Below are positions 56,636 to 64,000 of a stretch of 64,000 nucleotides of DNA, piece by piece (within the stretch, counting starts at the first letter, position 1; each line of letters opens with the position of its first letter). Position numbers and translations under genes: made by a program. The DNA comes from Candidatus Competibacteraceae bacterium. GTDB taxonomy: Bacteria > Pseudomonadota > Gammaproteobacteria > Competibacterales > Competibacteraceae. The DNA lies in NCBI GenBank assembly GCA_003989085.1, contig RXIV01000008.1, positions 62,001 to 126,000 of the forward strand, in the 5' to 3' direction. The notes under the pieces were generated by a model. The model searched no databases. It had not been told where the DNA came from and worked only from the letters and a program-made list of their open reading frames with translations.

Positions 56636-59600
56636 TTAACATTTTCTGACCCGCGCCCACTGTTCTTCCAGCCGTTTGATGGATACCGGGGTGATAGTTT
56701 TTAGCTCTTGGGCGAATTGAGAAACCCGCAATTCCTCCAGCAGCCAGCGGAACCGAATTAGTTCTGGATCAAGTAGCTCTCTTTCAGCATTTAATTTCCA
56801 TTGTCGCCAGCAGTATTGAGACAATCGAATTATCTCGCTGCTGTGCTGACGATCTTTATCTGGCGCTTGCCGAATTTTTTGCAGCCGCAAGCTAATCGCT
56901 CGCAGATAACGTGGCAATTGTTGCAGCCAGTCTGGCGGCGTTTGATGGAGAAATCCAGGGTAAATCAGTCGCGCCAGCTGCTCATGAATATCGGTAGTAG
57001 CCTCAGCCCAAATCGAGGGCGATTCATTGCTTAAAGTCCGGCGCACTTCATGATAAGCCGCCAAAATCTCCGCTGCTATTTTGCCCATTTCTATTCGTGC
57101 CGCCCCCAGTTTTGTTTTACCTCGCTCCAGCAAGGCGTCAAACGCTATCCGATCGCGAGGCAACGATTCTCCATGAAGAAAAGCTCGGTCAAGAATGGCG
57201 TCAAGCAGTTCTTTCCGCAATTGATCCTGGGTTCCTAACCCAACGTAATGCAGCGTCATGCGCTGGAATTGCGGTAAATCCCGCGCCAGTTGCTTGAATG
57301 CAGCGCCTAATCGCCAACTGATCAACCGCCGCAGTCCAGCACGAGTCGCTGTTTCTGATCTTGCCAGCGAATCCATGACTCGTAACGCTAAAGTTCCATC
57401 TGATTCGGCAACTAATGCAGGATAACCACGCAATTGAATCCCGTTGCGGACAAAGCTCACTACTTCTGGCAATGTTCCAAAGTCCCAATCGCGCAAATTT
57501 TCCCGTTCAAACTCTGGAGTCGGTAATGCAGAAAAATGATTACGGGCCTCGCCACGGACTTGTGCCTGAATCATCGCCCAATCACGTCCAACTGCTAATT
57601 CTTGCCCATTCGTGTCCACCACCGAAAAGCGCATCCGTAGATGCTGTGGAATGGCGTCATGATTCCAGGCTTCTGCGGGAACCAGTACCCCGGTCATCCG
57701 TTGCAATTGCCTGGTCATTGCTTCAGTAAGCGACCATTCACCCAGCGGCATAGCTTCCAAGAGCGCCTGTACATAATTCGGCACGGGGACGAAATTACGA
57801 CGCACCGCTTTTGGTAATGATTTTAATAGTGCTGCCATTCGCTCCGCCCGTAATCCTGGGACCAGCCAATCCAGTTGTTTTTGATCGACCTGATTCACTG
57901 CGGCCAAAGGTACAGTCAGAGTTACGCCATCCTCCTCCACGCCCGGTGTAAACCGGTAACTTAATGGCAGCTTTAATCCATCAAAATCGATATGATCGGG
58001 AAATTGCTCACCAGCAGCAACTGGTCCAGCCTCTGCAAGAAGCTCGGCGCGGTCGAGAAACAGTAGACGCGGATTATTTCGCTCAGCGGATTTACGCCAG
58101 CTTTCAAAAGTCGGTCCGCTGTAAATGCCTTCAGGAATTCTCGCTTCATAAAACTGATAAAGTTCTTCCTCATCTGCGGTTAAATCACGGCGGGCCCGAG
58201 TTTCCAGCTCTGCCAGCTCTTCCAGCAGTTCCCGGTTGTGTTGGAAGAACGGCGCTTTACAGTCAAATTCGCCTTGGGCCAGCGCTTGACGGATAAAAAT
58301 CTGTCGGGCCAATGCTGGATCAAGCGGTCCATAATTGACCCGTCGTTTGGCAATGATCGGTAAACCGTACAGCGTTACCCGTTCGGTTGCAGCAACTTGC
58401 GCGGCGCGTTTCTCCCAGTGCGGTTCGGAATAACTGCGCTTGAGCAGATGCTTGGCTAAGCCTTCTACCCATTCCGGTTCAATCTTCGCCACGGTGCGGG
58501 CATACAGCCGGGTCGTTTCTACTAATTCTGCCGCCACTACCCAACGAGGACGTTTTTTAAACAGCCCAGAACCAGGGAACAGGTAGAAATTCCGATCCCG
58601 TGCACCGAGATAAATATTTTCTTCCTGCTTGAAGCCAAGATGACCAAGTAGTCCGGTCAATAATGCCCGGTGTAGATTCTGATAAGGTGCTGGTTCTGTA
58701 TTCACCCGCATTCCAATTTCAGTTACCCGACCTAATAATTCCTGATGTAAGTCATGCCATTCGCGCATTCTGACAAAGGATATAAACTCAGCCTGACAGA
58801 GATTGCGCAACTGGTTTTTAGAGAGTTGCCTGGCCTGATCATGGTAGTAATTCCATAGATTAAGCAGCGCGATAAAATCGGAATTTTCATCGCGGAATCG
58901 GCGATGTTTTTCATCTGCCGCTTGCTGCTTTTCCAAAGGCCTTTCGCGTGGGTCCTGGATTGCCAGCGCCGCAACAATAATTAAAACTTCCTGTAAGCAG
59001 TTTTCTGCTTGCGCCGCCAGAACCATTCGTCCTAGCCGCGGATCAACCGGCAGCTTCGCCAGTTTTCGGCCCAAGTCGGTAATCCGCCATTGTTCATCAA
59101 CCGCCTGCAATTCAAACAATAATCGGAAACCATCGCTGATCTGGCGCGAATCCGGTGGTTCAACAAAGGGGAAATCTTCAGGTCGGCCCAGATTCAATGC
59201 GCACATTTGTAGAATGACCGCTGCTAAATGGGTGCGTAAAATCTCCGGATCGGTGAATAACGAGCGGGACTTAAAATCTTCTTCGGTATACAGGCGAATG
59301 CAAACCCCAGCGCTAATTCGACCACAGCGCCCAGCTCGTTGATTGGCGCTGGCCTGGGAAATGTTCTCCACCGGCAGGCGTTGAATCCGGCTGCGTGGAC
59401 TGTAGCGGCTGATTCGTGCCGTCCCCGGATCGATGACATAACGAATGCCCGGCACAGTTAATGAGGTTTCTGCTACGTTTGTCGCCAATACAATGCGGGG
59501 ACGACCATGTGGTTGAAATACCCGGTTCTGTTCGGTCGCAGACAGTCGAGCGTAAAGCGGCACAATCTCGGTATTAGGCGGATGATGTTTCCGCAAGCTT

Positions 59601-60595
59601 TCTGCGGTCTCTCGAATCTCCCGCTCGCCAGACAGGAAGATCAGAATATCGCCCGGTCCACCTTGCCACACTTCATCCACTGCATCCAGAATCGCCTGCT
59701 GCAAATCGCGATCCCGTTCATCTTCATTTGCCGCCAGCAAGGGTCGATAACGAATGGCTACAGGATACATCCGCCCGGAAACTTCGATAATTGGTGCATG
59801 ATCGAAATGACGGGAGAAGCGTTCCGGATCGATAGTCGCTGAAGTAATAATCAGTTTTAAATCAGGTCGTTTCGGTAAAAGTCGCTTGAGATAACCCAAT
59901 AGAAAATCGATGTTCAGGCTGCGCTCATGGGCCTCATCGAGAATGATCACTTCGTACTGGGTCAAAGCCCGATCGCTTTGAGTTTCCGCCAATAAAATCC
60001 CGTCGGTCATTAGCTTAATCGCGGTGTCCGGCCCGGTGCGGTCGGAAAAGCGCACCTGATAGCCGACTGCGCCGCCGATGGGGATTCCCAATTCCGCCGC
60101 AATGCGAGTCGCCACAGAACGAGCGGCAATCCGGCGCGGTTGGGTATGGCCGATCAACCCGGCAGCGCCGAATCCCAACGCCAGACAAATTTTCGGTAAT
60201 TGGGTTGTCTTTCCCGAGCCGGTTTCGCCACACAGAACCACCACCTGATGATCGCGGAGCGCAGTGGCGATGGCTGTGCGGTGGGCGTTGATCGGCAGGC
60301 TATCGTCGAAGCTCGGAACTGGCAACGCGGCGCGTCGGCGCTGTAAATCAGCAACCGCTGCGTTCAGGGCGGCGCTAAGTTCCACTAGCCCTCGTTCCAC
60401 CGGTTTGCCGTCGTGCAGTCGCCGTTGCAGATTACGCAACCGGTGGATCAACTGGGCGCGGGCGCGGATCGGACAGTCAGCCAGCTGGCTTTGCAAGGCA
60501 AAAAACACTTTTTCCACGACGATTTCCAACGGTTTATTTGGCAAGGGGCAATGGTCGCATGCCAGACGGTCTAGCGCTGGTTTGTGCAACCGCAA
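56636..60595 (-). CDS. hrpA: ATP-dependent RNA helicase HrpA
   Basis: A 1319-residue DEAH-box helicase (E. coli 1300). Motifs run in order: CGETGSGKTTQLPKI (Walker A), QPRRIAARSVATRIA, ILDEAHERSLNIDFLLG (DEAH box), ITSATIDPERF, ATNVAETSLTVPGI and QRAGRCGR. Helicase-associated and OB-fold domains follow, then the long HrpA-specific C-terminal region. HrpA is linked to rescue of stalled ribosomes. The extreme start is uncertain: TTG 60595 opens the frame, while GTG 60517 begins nearer the conserved region. The 3' two thirds use visibly more A/T-rich codons than the 5' end. It heads an hrpA-fructosamine kinase pair. Confidence 0.93.
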   Translation of the reverse strand: MRLHKPALDRLACDHCPLPNKPLEIVVEKVFFALQSQLADCPIRARAQLIHRLRNLQRRLHDGKPVERGLVELSAALNAAVADLQRRRAALPVPSFDDSLPINAHRTAIATALRDHQVVVLCGETGSGKTTQLPKICLALGFGAAGLIGHTQPRRIAARSVATRIAAELGIPIGGAVGYQVRFSDRTGPDTAIKLMTDGILLAETQSDRALTQYEVIILDEAHERSLNIDFLLGYLKRLLPKRPDLKLIITSATIDPERFSRHFDHAPIIEVSGRMYPVAIRYRPLLAANEDERDRDLQQAILDAVDEVWQGGPGDILIFLSGEREIRETAESLRKHHPPNTEIVPLYARLSATEQNRVFQPHGRPRIVLATNVAETSLTVPGIRYVIDPGTARISRYSPRSRIQRLPVENISQASANQRAGRCGRISAGVCIRLYTEEDFKSRSLFTDPEILRTHLAAVILQMCALNLGRPEDFPFVEPPDSRQISDGFRLLFELQAVDEQWRITDLGRKLAKLPVDPRLGRMVLAAQAENCLQEVLIIVAALAIQDPRERPLEKQQAADEKHRRFRDENSDFIALLNLWNYYHDQARQLSKNQLRNLCQAEFISFVRMREWHDLHQELLGRVTEIGMRVNTEPAPYQNLHRALLTGLLGHLGFKQEENIYLGARDRNFYLFPGSGLFKKRPRWVVAAELVETTRLYARTVAKIEPEWVEGLAKHLLKRSYSEPHWEKRAAQVAATERVTLYGLPIIAKRRVNYGPLDPALARQIFIRQALAQGEFDCKAPFFQHNRELLEELAELETRARRDLTADEEELYQFYEARIPEGIYSGPTFESWRKSAERNNPRLLFLDRAELLAEAGPVAAGEQFPDHIDFDGLKLPLSYRFTPGVEEDGVTLTVPLAAVNQVDQKQLDWLVPGLRAERMAALLKSLPKAVRRNFVPVPNYVQALLEAMPLGEWSLTEAMTRQLQRMTGVLVPAEAWNHDAIPQHLRMRFSVVDTNGQELAVGRDWAMIQAQVRGEARNHFSALPTPEFERENLRDWDFGTLPEVVSFVRNGIQLRGYPALVAESDGTLALRVMDSLARSETATRAGLRRLISWRLGAAFKQLARDLPQFQRMTLHYVGLGTQDQLRKELLDAILDRAFLHGESLPRDRIAFDALLERGKTKLGAARIEMGKIAAEILAAYHEVRRTLSNESPSIWAEATTDIHEQLARLIYPGFLHQTPPDWLQQLPRYLRAISLRLQKIRQAPDKDRQHSSEIIRLSQYCWRQWKLNAERELLDPELIRFRWLLEELRVSQFAQELKTITPVSIKRLEEQWARVRKC

Positions 60596-60761
60596 ATAAA
60601 ATTAGCTTGCGGAAGGCAAGGCTTTAACGTACTTTCGGCGCGGGTGAAGGTTGTAAGACTTCCCAATACCCAGCGCCGGTTCCCTGTTTGTGCTGGACTT
60701 GATTGAGCGAGATCAGCGGACCCGGCAAGAGGAAAATTTTTAGCTTTGAGGTTTGGCATTA

Positions 60762-60971
60762 ATGCGAATTGGCACTGTAAAGTGGTTTGACGAGGCCAAG
60801 GGCTTCGGTTTCATCGCCCCCGAAGACGGCAGCAGCGACGTGTTCGTTCACTATTCGGTGATTGAGGGCAAGGGGTTCCGAACCTTGGCGGAGAACCAGA
60901 AAGTCGAATTCGACGTGAAGGTGGGTCCCAAGGGGCCGCAAGCCACGGTGGTCAAGAAAGCGGACGAATAA
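60762..60971 (+). CDS. Cold-shock domain protein (CspA family)
   Basis: A 69-residue single cold-shock domain. RNP1 is [11 protein letters not shown] and RNP2 is DVFVHYSVI, and [14 protein letters not shown] at the N-terminus is diagnostic. It binds single-stranded RNA or DNA as a chaperone. RNP2 has Tyr where most CspA have Phe (VFVHFSAI). The 166-bp gap from divergent hrpA should hold its promoter and leader. A perfect terminator with a UUCG loop follows directly. Whether it is cold-induced cannot be told. Confidence 0.93.
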   Translation: MRIGTVKWFDEAKGFGFIAPEDGSSDVFVHYSVIEGKGFRTLAENQKVEFDVKVGPKGPQATVVKKADE

Positions 60972-60997
60972 TAACAAGCGCCGGCCCATCCTCCAGA

Positions 60998-61028
60998 CAA
61001 AGCCCCGTTCGCGGGGCTTTGTCGTTTT
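60998..61028 (+). terminator. Intrinsic terminator of the cold-shock gene
   Basis: CAAAGCCCCG (60998-61007) and CGGGGCTTTG (61012-61021) form a perfect 10-bp stem closed by the very stable TTCG tetraloop, followed by TCGTTTT. Confidence 0.92.
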
Positions 61029-61061
61029 AACCTGGCATAACACCAAGCCAAACCGTCCGGC

Positions 61062-61072
61062 TTGGTTATAAT
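61062..61072 (+). promoter_or_regulatory. Candidate -10 promoter element of typA
   Basis: TTGGTTATAAT contains a perfect TATAAT (61067-61072), 33 nt before the typA GTG and after the upstream terminator. No clear -35 is visible. Confidence 0.45.
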
Positions 61073-61105
61073 GCGCCGCCCGTTTCAGACCCACAGACCC
61101 CAATC

Positions 61106-62926
61106 GTGATCGAAAAACTTCGCAATATCGCCATTATCGCCCACGTGGATCACGGCAAGACCACGCTGGTGGACAAACTGCTGCAACAGTCCGGCACCCT
61201 GAGTGCACGGGGAACGCCCGCTGAACGGGTGATGGACTCCAACGCCTTGGAGCGAGAGCGCGGCATTACTATCCTCGCCAAAAACACCGCTTTGCACTGG
61301 AATGGTTACCACATCAATATCGTCGATACACCGGGCCATGCCGATTTTGGCGGCGAGGTGGAGCGGGTGTTGTCGATGGTGGATTCGGTGCTGCTGCTGG
61401 TGGATGCGGTGGACGGCCCAATGCCGCAAACCCGTTTTGTCACCCAGAAAGCCTTTGCCATGGGCTTCCGGCCGATTGTAGTCATCAATAAGGTTGACCG
61501 GCCCGGCGCTCGCCCGCAATGGGTGCTGGATCGGACCTTTGATCTGTTCGACCGGCTGGGCGCGACCGATGAGCAACTCGATTTCCCGGTGATTTACGCC
61601 TCGGCGCTGCATGGCTATGCCGGGCTGGATGACAGCGTGCGTTCCGGCGACATGAACCCGCTGTTTGAAACCATTATCCAGCAGGTCAAGCCGCCGGATG
61701 TCGATCCCGATGGCCCGTTCCAGTTGCAGGTCAGTTCGCTGGACTACAACAGCTACGTCGGCGTCATTGGCATTGGCCGGATTCGCCGGGGCAAGGTTAA
61801 AACCAATACGCCGGTGGTTATTCTCGACCATGAGGGTAACCGTCGCACCGGCCGGATGTTGCAGATTCTCGGTTTTCAGGGGCTGGATCGGATTGAATTC
61901 CCTGAAGCCGCCGCCGGCGACATCATTGCCTTCACCGGCATTGACCGGCTGGGCATTTCCGACGTGATCTGCGATCCGAGTGCGGTCGATCCGTTGCCGC
62001 CGCTCAAAGTCGATGAACCGACCATGAGCATGACCTTCCAGGTCAACGCTTCGCCCTTCGCCGGGCGCGAAGGCAAGTACGTCACCAGCCGGCAAGTGCG
62101 CGAGCGGCTGTTTCGGGAAATCATCCACAACGTGGCGCTGCGGATTGAGGAGGGCGACGATCCCGACAAGTTCAAGGTTTCCGGGCGCGGCGAACTGCAC
62201 TTGTCGATCCTGATTGAGAATATGCGCCGCGAAGGCTATGAGCTGGCTGTATCCCGCCCGGAAGTGATTGTGCGGGAAGTGAACGGCGAGTGGGAAGAGC
62301 CTTACGAACAACTGACGGTGGATGTAGAAGAGCAGCATCAGGGGCCGGTGATGGAAAAGCTCGGCGAACGACGCGGCGAGTTGTTGGATATGCAGCCTGA
62401 CGGTAAGGGTCGGGTGCGGCTGGATTACCTGATTCCGGCGCGGGGGCTGATCGGCTTCCAGACTGAATTTCTGACAACGACTTCCGGCACCGGGCTGATT
62501 TACCACGTTTTCGATCGTTACGGTCCGATGAAAAAGGGCACGATTGGGTCGCGGCTAAATGGCGTCCTGATCGCCAATGGGGCCGGCAAGGCGCTCGGTT
62601 ATGCGTTGTTCAACTTGCAGGAACGGGGACGGATGATGGTTGGCCCTGGCGATGAGGTTTACGAGGGAATGATCGTCGGCATTCACGCCCGCGCTAACGA
62701 CCTGGTGGTCAACCCGCTCAAGGCTAAGCAACTGACTAACATTCGCGCTGCCGGTTCTGACGAGAATATCCTGCTGACTCCGCCAGTGCGGCTCAGCCTG
62801 GAGCAGGCGCTGGAGTTTATCGACGACGATGAACTGGTCGAAGTCACGCCCAAAGCGATCCGGTTGCGGAAAAAGTTGTTGCTGGAGCAGGATCGCAAGC
62901 GGGCGGCGCGGCGCGAGGGTGGTTGA
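61106..62926 (+). CDS. typA: Ribosome-associated GTPase TypA/BipA
   Basis: A 606-residue translational GTPase (E. coli 607). G1 is [16 protein letters not shown]2 lies in [13 protein letters not shown]3 is [15 protein letters not shown] and G4 [13 protein letters not shown]-like domains II, III and V follow, then the BipA-specific C-terminal domain ([36 protein letters not shown]). It assists 50S assembly, notably at low temperature, which makes its place beside a cold-shock gene suggestive. The start is GTG 61106, which opens the conserved [13 protein letters not shown]. Confidence 0.96.
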   Translation: MIEKLRNIAIIAHVDHGKTTLVDKLLQQSGTLSARGTPAERVMDSNALERERGITILAKNTALHWNGYHINIVDTPGHADFGGEVERVLSMVDSVLLLVDAVDGPMPQTRFVTQKAFAMGFRPIVVINKVDRPGARPQWVLDRTFDLFDRLGATDEQLDFPVIYASALHGYAGLDDSVRSGDMNPLFETIIQQVKPPDVDPDGPFQLQVSSLDYNSYVGVIGIGRIRRGKVKTNTPVVILDHEGNRRTGRMLQILGFQGLDRIEFPEAAAGDIIAFTGIDRLGISDVICDPSAVDPLPPLKVDEPTMSMTFQVNASPFAGREGKYVTSRQVRERLFREIIHNVALRIEEGDDPDKFKVSGRGELHLSILIENMRREGYELAVSRPEVIVREVNGEWEEPYEQLTVDVEEQHQGPVMEKLGERRGELLDMQPDGKGRVRLDYLIPARGLIGFQTEFLTTTSGTGLIYHVFDRYGPMKKGTIGSRLNGVLIANGAGKALGYALFNLQERGRMMVGPGDEVYEGMIVGIHARANDLVVNPLKAKQLTNIRAAGSDENILLTPPVRLSLEQALEFIDDDELVEVTPKAIRLRKKLLLEQDRKRAARREGG

Positions 62927-62937
62927 ACCACTTTATT
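62919..62937 (+). terminator. Weak terminator-like hairpin at the typA stop
   Basis: GTGGT (62919-62923) and ACCAC (62927-62931) form a 5-bp stem whose loop and arm contain the typA stop codon, followed by TTTATT. It is short, so termination may be partial. Confidence 0.35.
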
Positions 62938-63068
62938 CGTGCCATTTCACTTCCACTCTCAGGAATCTTTCCTATAGTGGTTAGGGCTGTTCGAAGACGC
63001 CGCCCTGGCGGTTCATCCCGGACGGGGCTAATGACCGTTCGGAACACTCATTGAAGGAGGTTAAACGT

Positions 63069-63635
63069 ATGGCAGAACAAAAACTTGGCAATCCAGCAGT
63101 GGTCGGTCTGGCCGGTTTCGGCATGACCACACTGGTTTTGCAGTTCCACAATGTCGGCTGGATGTCCAGCATCGGGCCAGTGGTCTGGCTGGGCCTGATC
63201 TTTGGCGGAACGGCGCAACTGATCGCCGGTTTGCAGGAAATGAAGACCGGTAACAACTTCGGCTACTGTGCCTTCACCTCTTACGGCGCGTTCTGGATTG
63301 CCTTGTGCTTCATGCTGCTGGGTAACAAGTACGATCTGTTTAAGGCGGGTACCGAGGACATTGGCTGGTTCCTGGTGGGCTGGACCCTGTTCACCGCGAT
63401 TCTGTGGATCGGCTCGCTGCGGATTCATGGCGCGATGGCCTTCACCTTCACTACCTTGCTGATTGGCTTCATCCTGCTGGATCTGGCCCATTTCGGCTAC
63501 CCTGGCCTGACTGTGGTGGCCGGCTATGAGCTGATGGTCTGCGCCCTGGCGGCCTGGTACATGATGGCCCGGGTCATCCTGAACGAAATCTACGGCAAGG
63601 AACTTTTGCCCGCTGGCAAACCGTGGGTTTCCTGA
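63069..63635 (+). CDS. satP: Acetate/succinate transporter, SatP (GPR1/FUN34/YaaH) family
   Basis: A 188-residue membrane protein with six hydrophobic segments, the usual size for SatP (188). The family motif NPAxxGLxGFGMTTLVL is near the N-terminus (residues 8-24), and FGGTAQLIAGLQEMKTGNNFGYCAFTSYGAFW is characteristic. It moves acetate, and possibly succinate, with protons across the inner membrane. The ATG at 63069 has an excellent ribosome site (GGAGG). A TATAGT at 62973-62978 could be its -10. A secreted Cache-domain gene follows 37 nt later. Confidence 0.93.
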   Translation: MAEQKLGNPAVVGLAGFGMTTLVLQFHNVGWMSSIGPVVWLGLIFGGTAQLIAGLQEMKTGNNFGYCAFTSYGAFWIALCFMLLGNKYDLFKAGTEDIGWFLVGWTLFTAILWIGSLRIHGAMAFTFTTLLIGFILLDLAHFGYPGLTVVAGYELMVCALAAWYMMARVILNEIYGKELLPAGKPWVS

Positions 63636-63672
63636 ACGGAACCTGTTTTACCCACTGCTGGAGGATTTGAAC

Positions 63673-64000
63673 ATGCGAAAAATAACGCTTGGTTTTGCTA
63701 GTTTGGCTTTGTTGTTGGGCGCTGCGCCGGTCTTTGCCGACGATTCCAATGCCGCCACCCCGGAAGAGGTGGTCGCTAAGGTCAATGAGGCTGTCCAGTA
63801 CCTGAACGCCAAGGGTTTGGCGGGCTTCGTGGACTTTAATAACAACAAGGACGCCCGCTGGGTCTGGAAAGACAGCTATGTGTTCGTCTATAGCTGCCGC
63901 GACAATGTGATGCTGGGTCATCCGCTACGGCCTGACATGGTTGGCAAGCCGATCCTGCAAATGAAGGATGATAAAGACAAGGCGTTGTTCCAGGAAATGT
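63673..64000 (+). CDS. Secreted Cache-domain protein (partial, runs off the window)
   Basis: ATG 63673 with GGAGG about 9 nt upstream opens a frame that continues past base 64000 (109 codons seen). The signal peptide is ITLGFASLALLLGAAPVFA. After it comes the start of a single Cache domain: ATPEEVVAKVNEAVQYLNAKGLAGF, then WKDSYVFVYSCRDNVMLGHPLRPDMVGK. Stand-alone periplasmic Cache proteins bind small ligands, often organic acids, but have no transducing domain of their own. Placement right behind the acetate transporter suggests a ligand-binding accessory; that is inference. The C-terminus is not visible. Confidence 0.8.
   Translation, partial: MRKITLGFASLALLLGAAPVFADDSNAATPEEVVAKVNEAVQYLNAKGLAGFVDFNNNKDARWVWKDSYVFVYSCRDNVMLGHPLRPDMVGKPILQMKDDKDKALFQEM

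Noticed and set aside
61085..62506. A 473-codon open frame on the minus strand opposite typA
   Set aside because: It is antisense to a clearly conserved GTPase, has no recognisable domain, and arises from the GC-rich codon pattern of typA.

Overview
The window is a GC-rich (roughly 58-60 % by eye), densely coded chromosomal segment from a gammaproteobacterium. The evidence is gene order: fmt-rsmB-(ntrYX)-trkA, mlaFEDCB-murA-hisG-hisD, thrS-infC-rpmI-rplT-pheS, divergent pyrE/xthA, and glnA-ntrB-ntrC. Short-form HisG, pyruvate phosphate dikinase, a TrpB2-type enzyme and a SatP-type acetate transporter would suit an environmental lineage such as the Competibacter group, but that placement is only an inference. 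I see no rRNA, tRNA, CRISPR array, integrase or complete insertion sequence.

Layout. 1-7132: end of fmt, rsmB, a DUF4390 gene, the NtrY/NtrX two-component pair and trkA, tightly packed. 7133-10011: a Pcm-like methyltransferase, a TolC-type outer-membrane channel and an RDD membrane protein. 10119-12872: ppdK on the minus strand. 13168-19622: the Mla phospholipid-transport operon, murA, hisG and hisD. 19623-23986: thrS, infC (ATC start codon), rpmI, rplT and pheS, with two terminator/attenuator-like hairpins and no pheT. 24075-28234: pyrE, an exonuclease III, the glutathione-dependent formaldehyde pathway (adhC-fghA) and a membrane-anchored nuclease. 28245-31826: a second MCE lipid transporter (STAS-MlaE fusion, ATPase, MCE protein, lipoprotein). 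31827-33089: an AT-richer scar holding head-to-head fragments of what looks like a restriction-modification pair. 33090-35411: folD and a TrpB2-like enzyme. 35514-40169: a complete terZABCDE cluster on the minus strand, diverging from a membrane diguanylate cyclase. 42072-49780: a 16-repeat Sel1 protein, an AttH/CrtC-like protein, recD, glyA and ribD. 49781-54199: glnA and ntrBC with recognisable sigma-54 and NtrC sites. 54224-62926: trmL, an LpxL-type acyltransferase, a fructosamine-kinase-family gene, hrpA, a cold-shock protein and typA. 63069-64000: a satP-type acetate transporter and the start of a secreted Cache-domain protein.

How it works together. Most of the window is core metabolism, translation and envelope maintenance. 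Three themes recur. The first is outer-membrane lipid and envelope homeostasis: two MCE systems, TolC, LpxL and MurA. The second is nitrogen control: NtrBC with glnA, plus the separate NtrYX pair whose regulator lacks the sigma-54 contact loop. The third is stress response: Ter proteins, formaldehyde detoxification and cyclic-di-GMP. I did not find a convincing wholly new system. The observations most worth checking are the E. coli-like two-site NtrC/sigma-54 layout at glnA, the ATC start of infC, the restriction-modification scar, the GAFTGA-less NtrX and the SatP-Cache pair.
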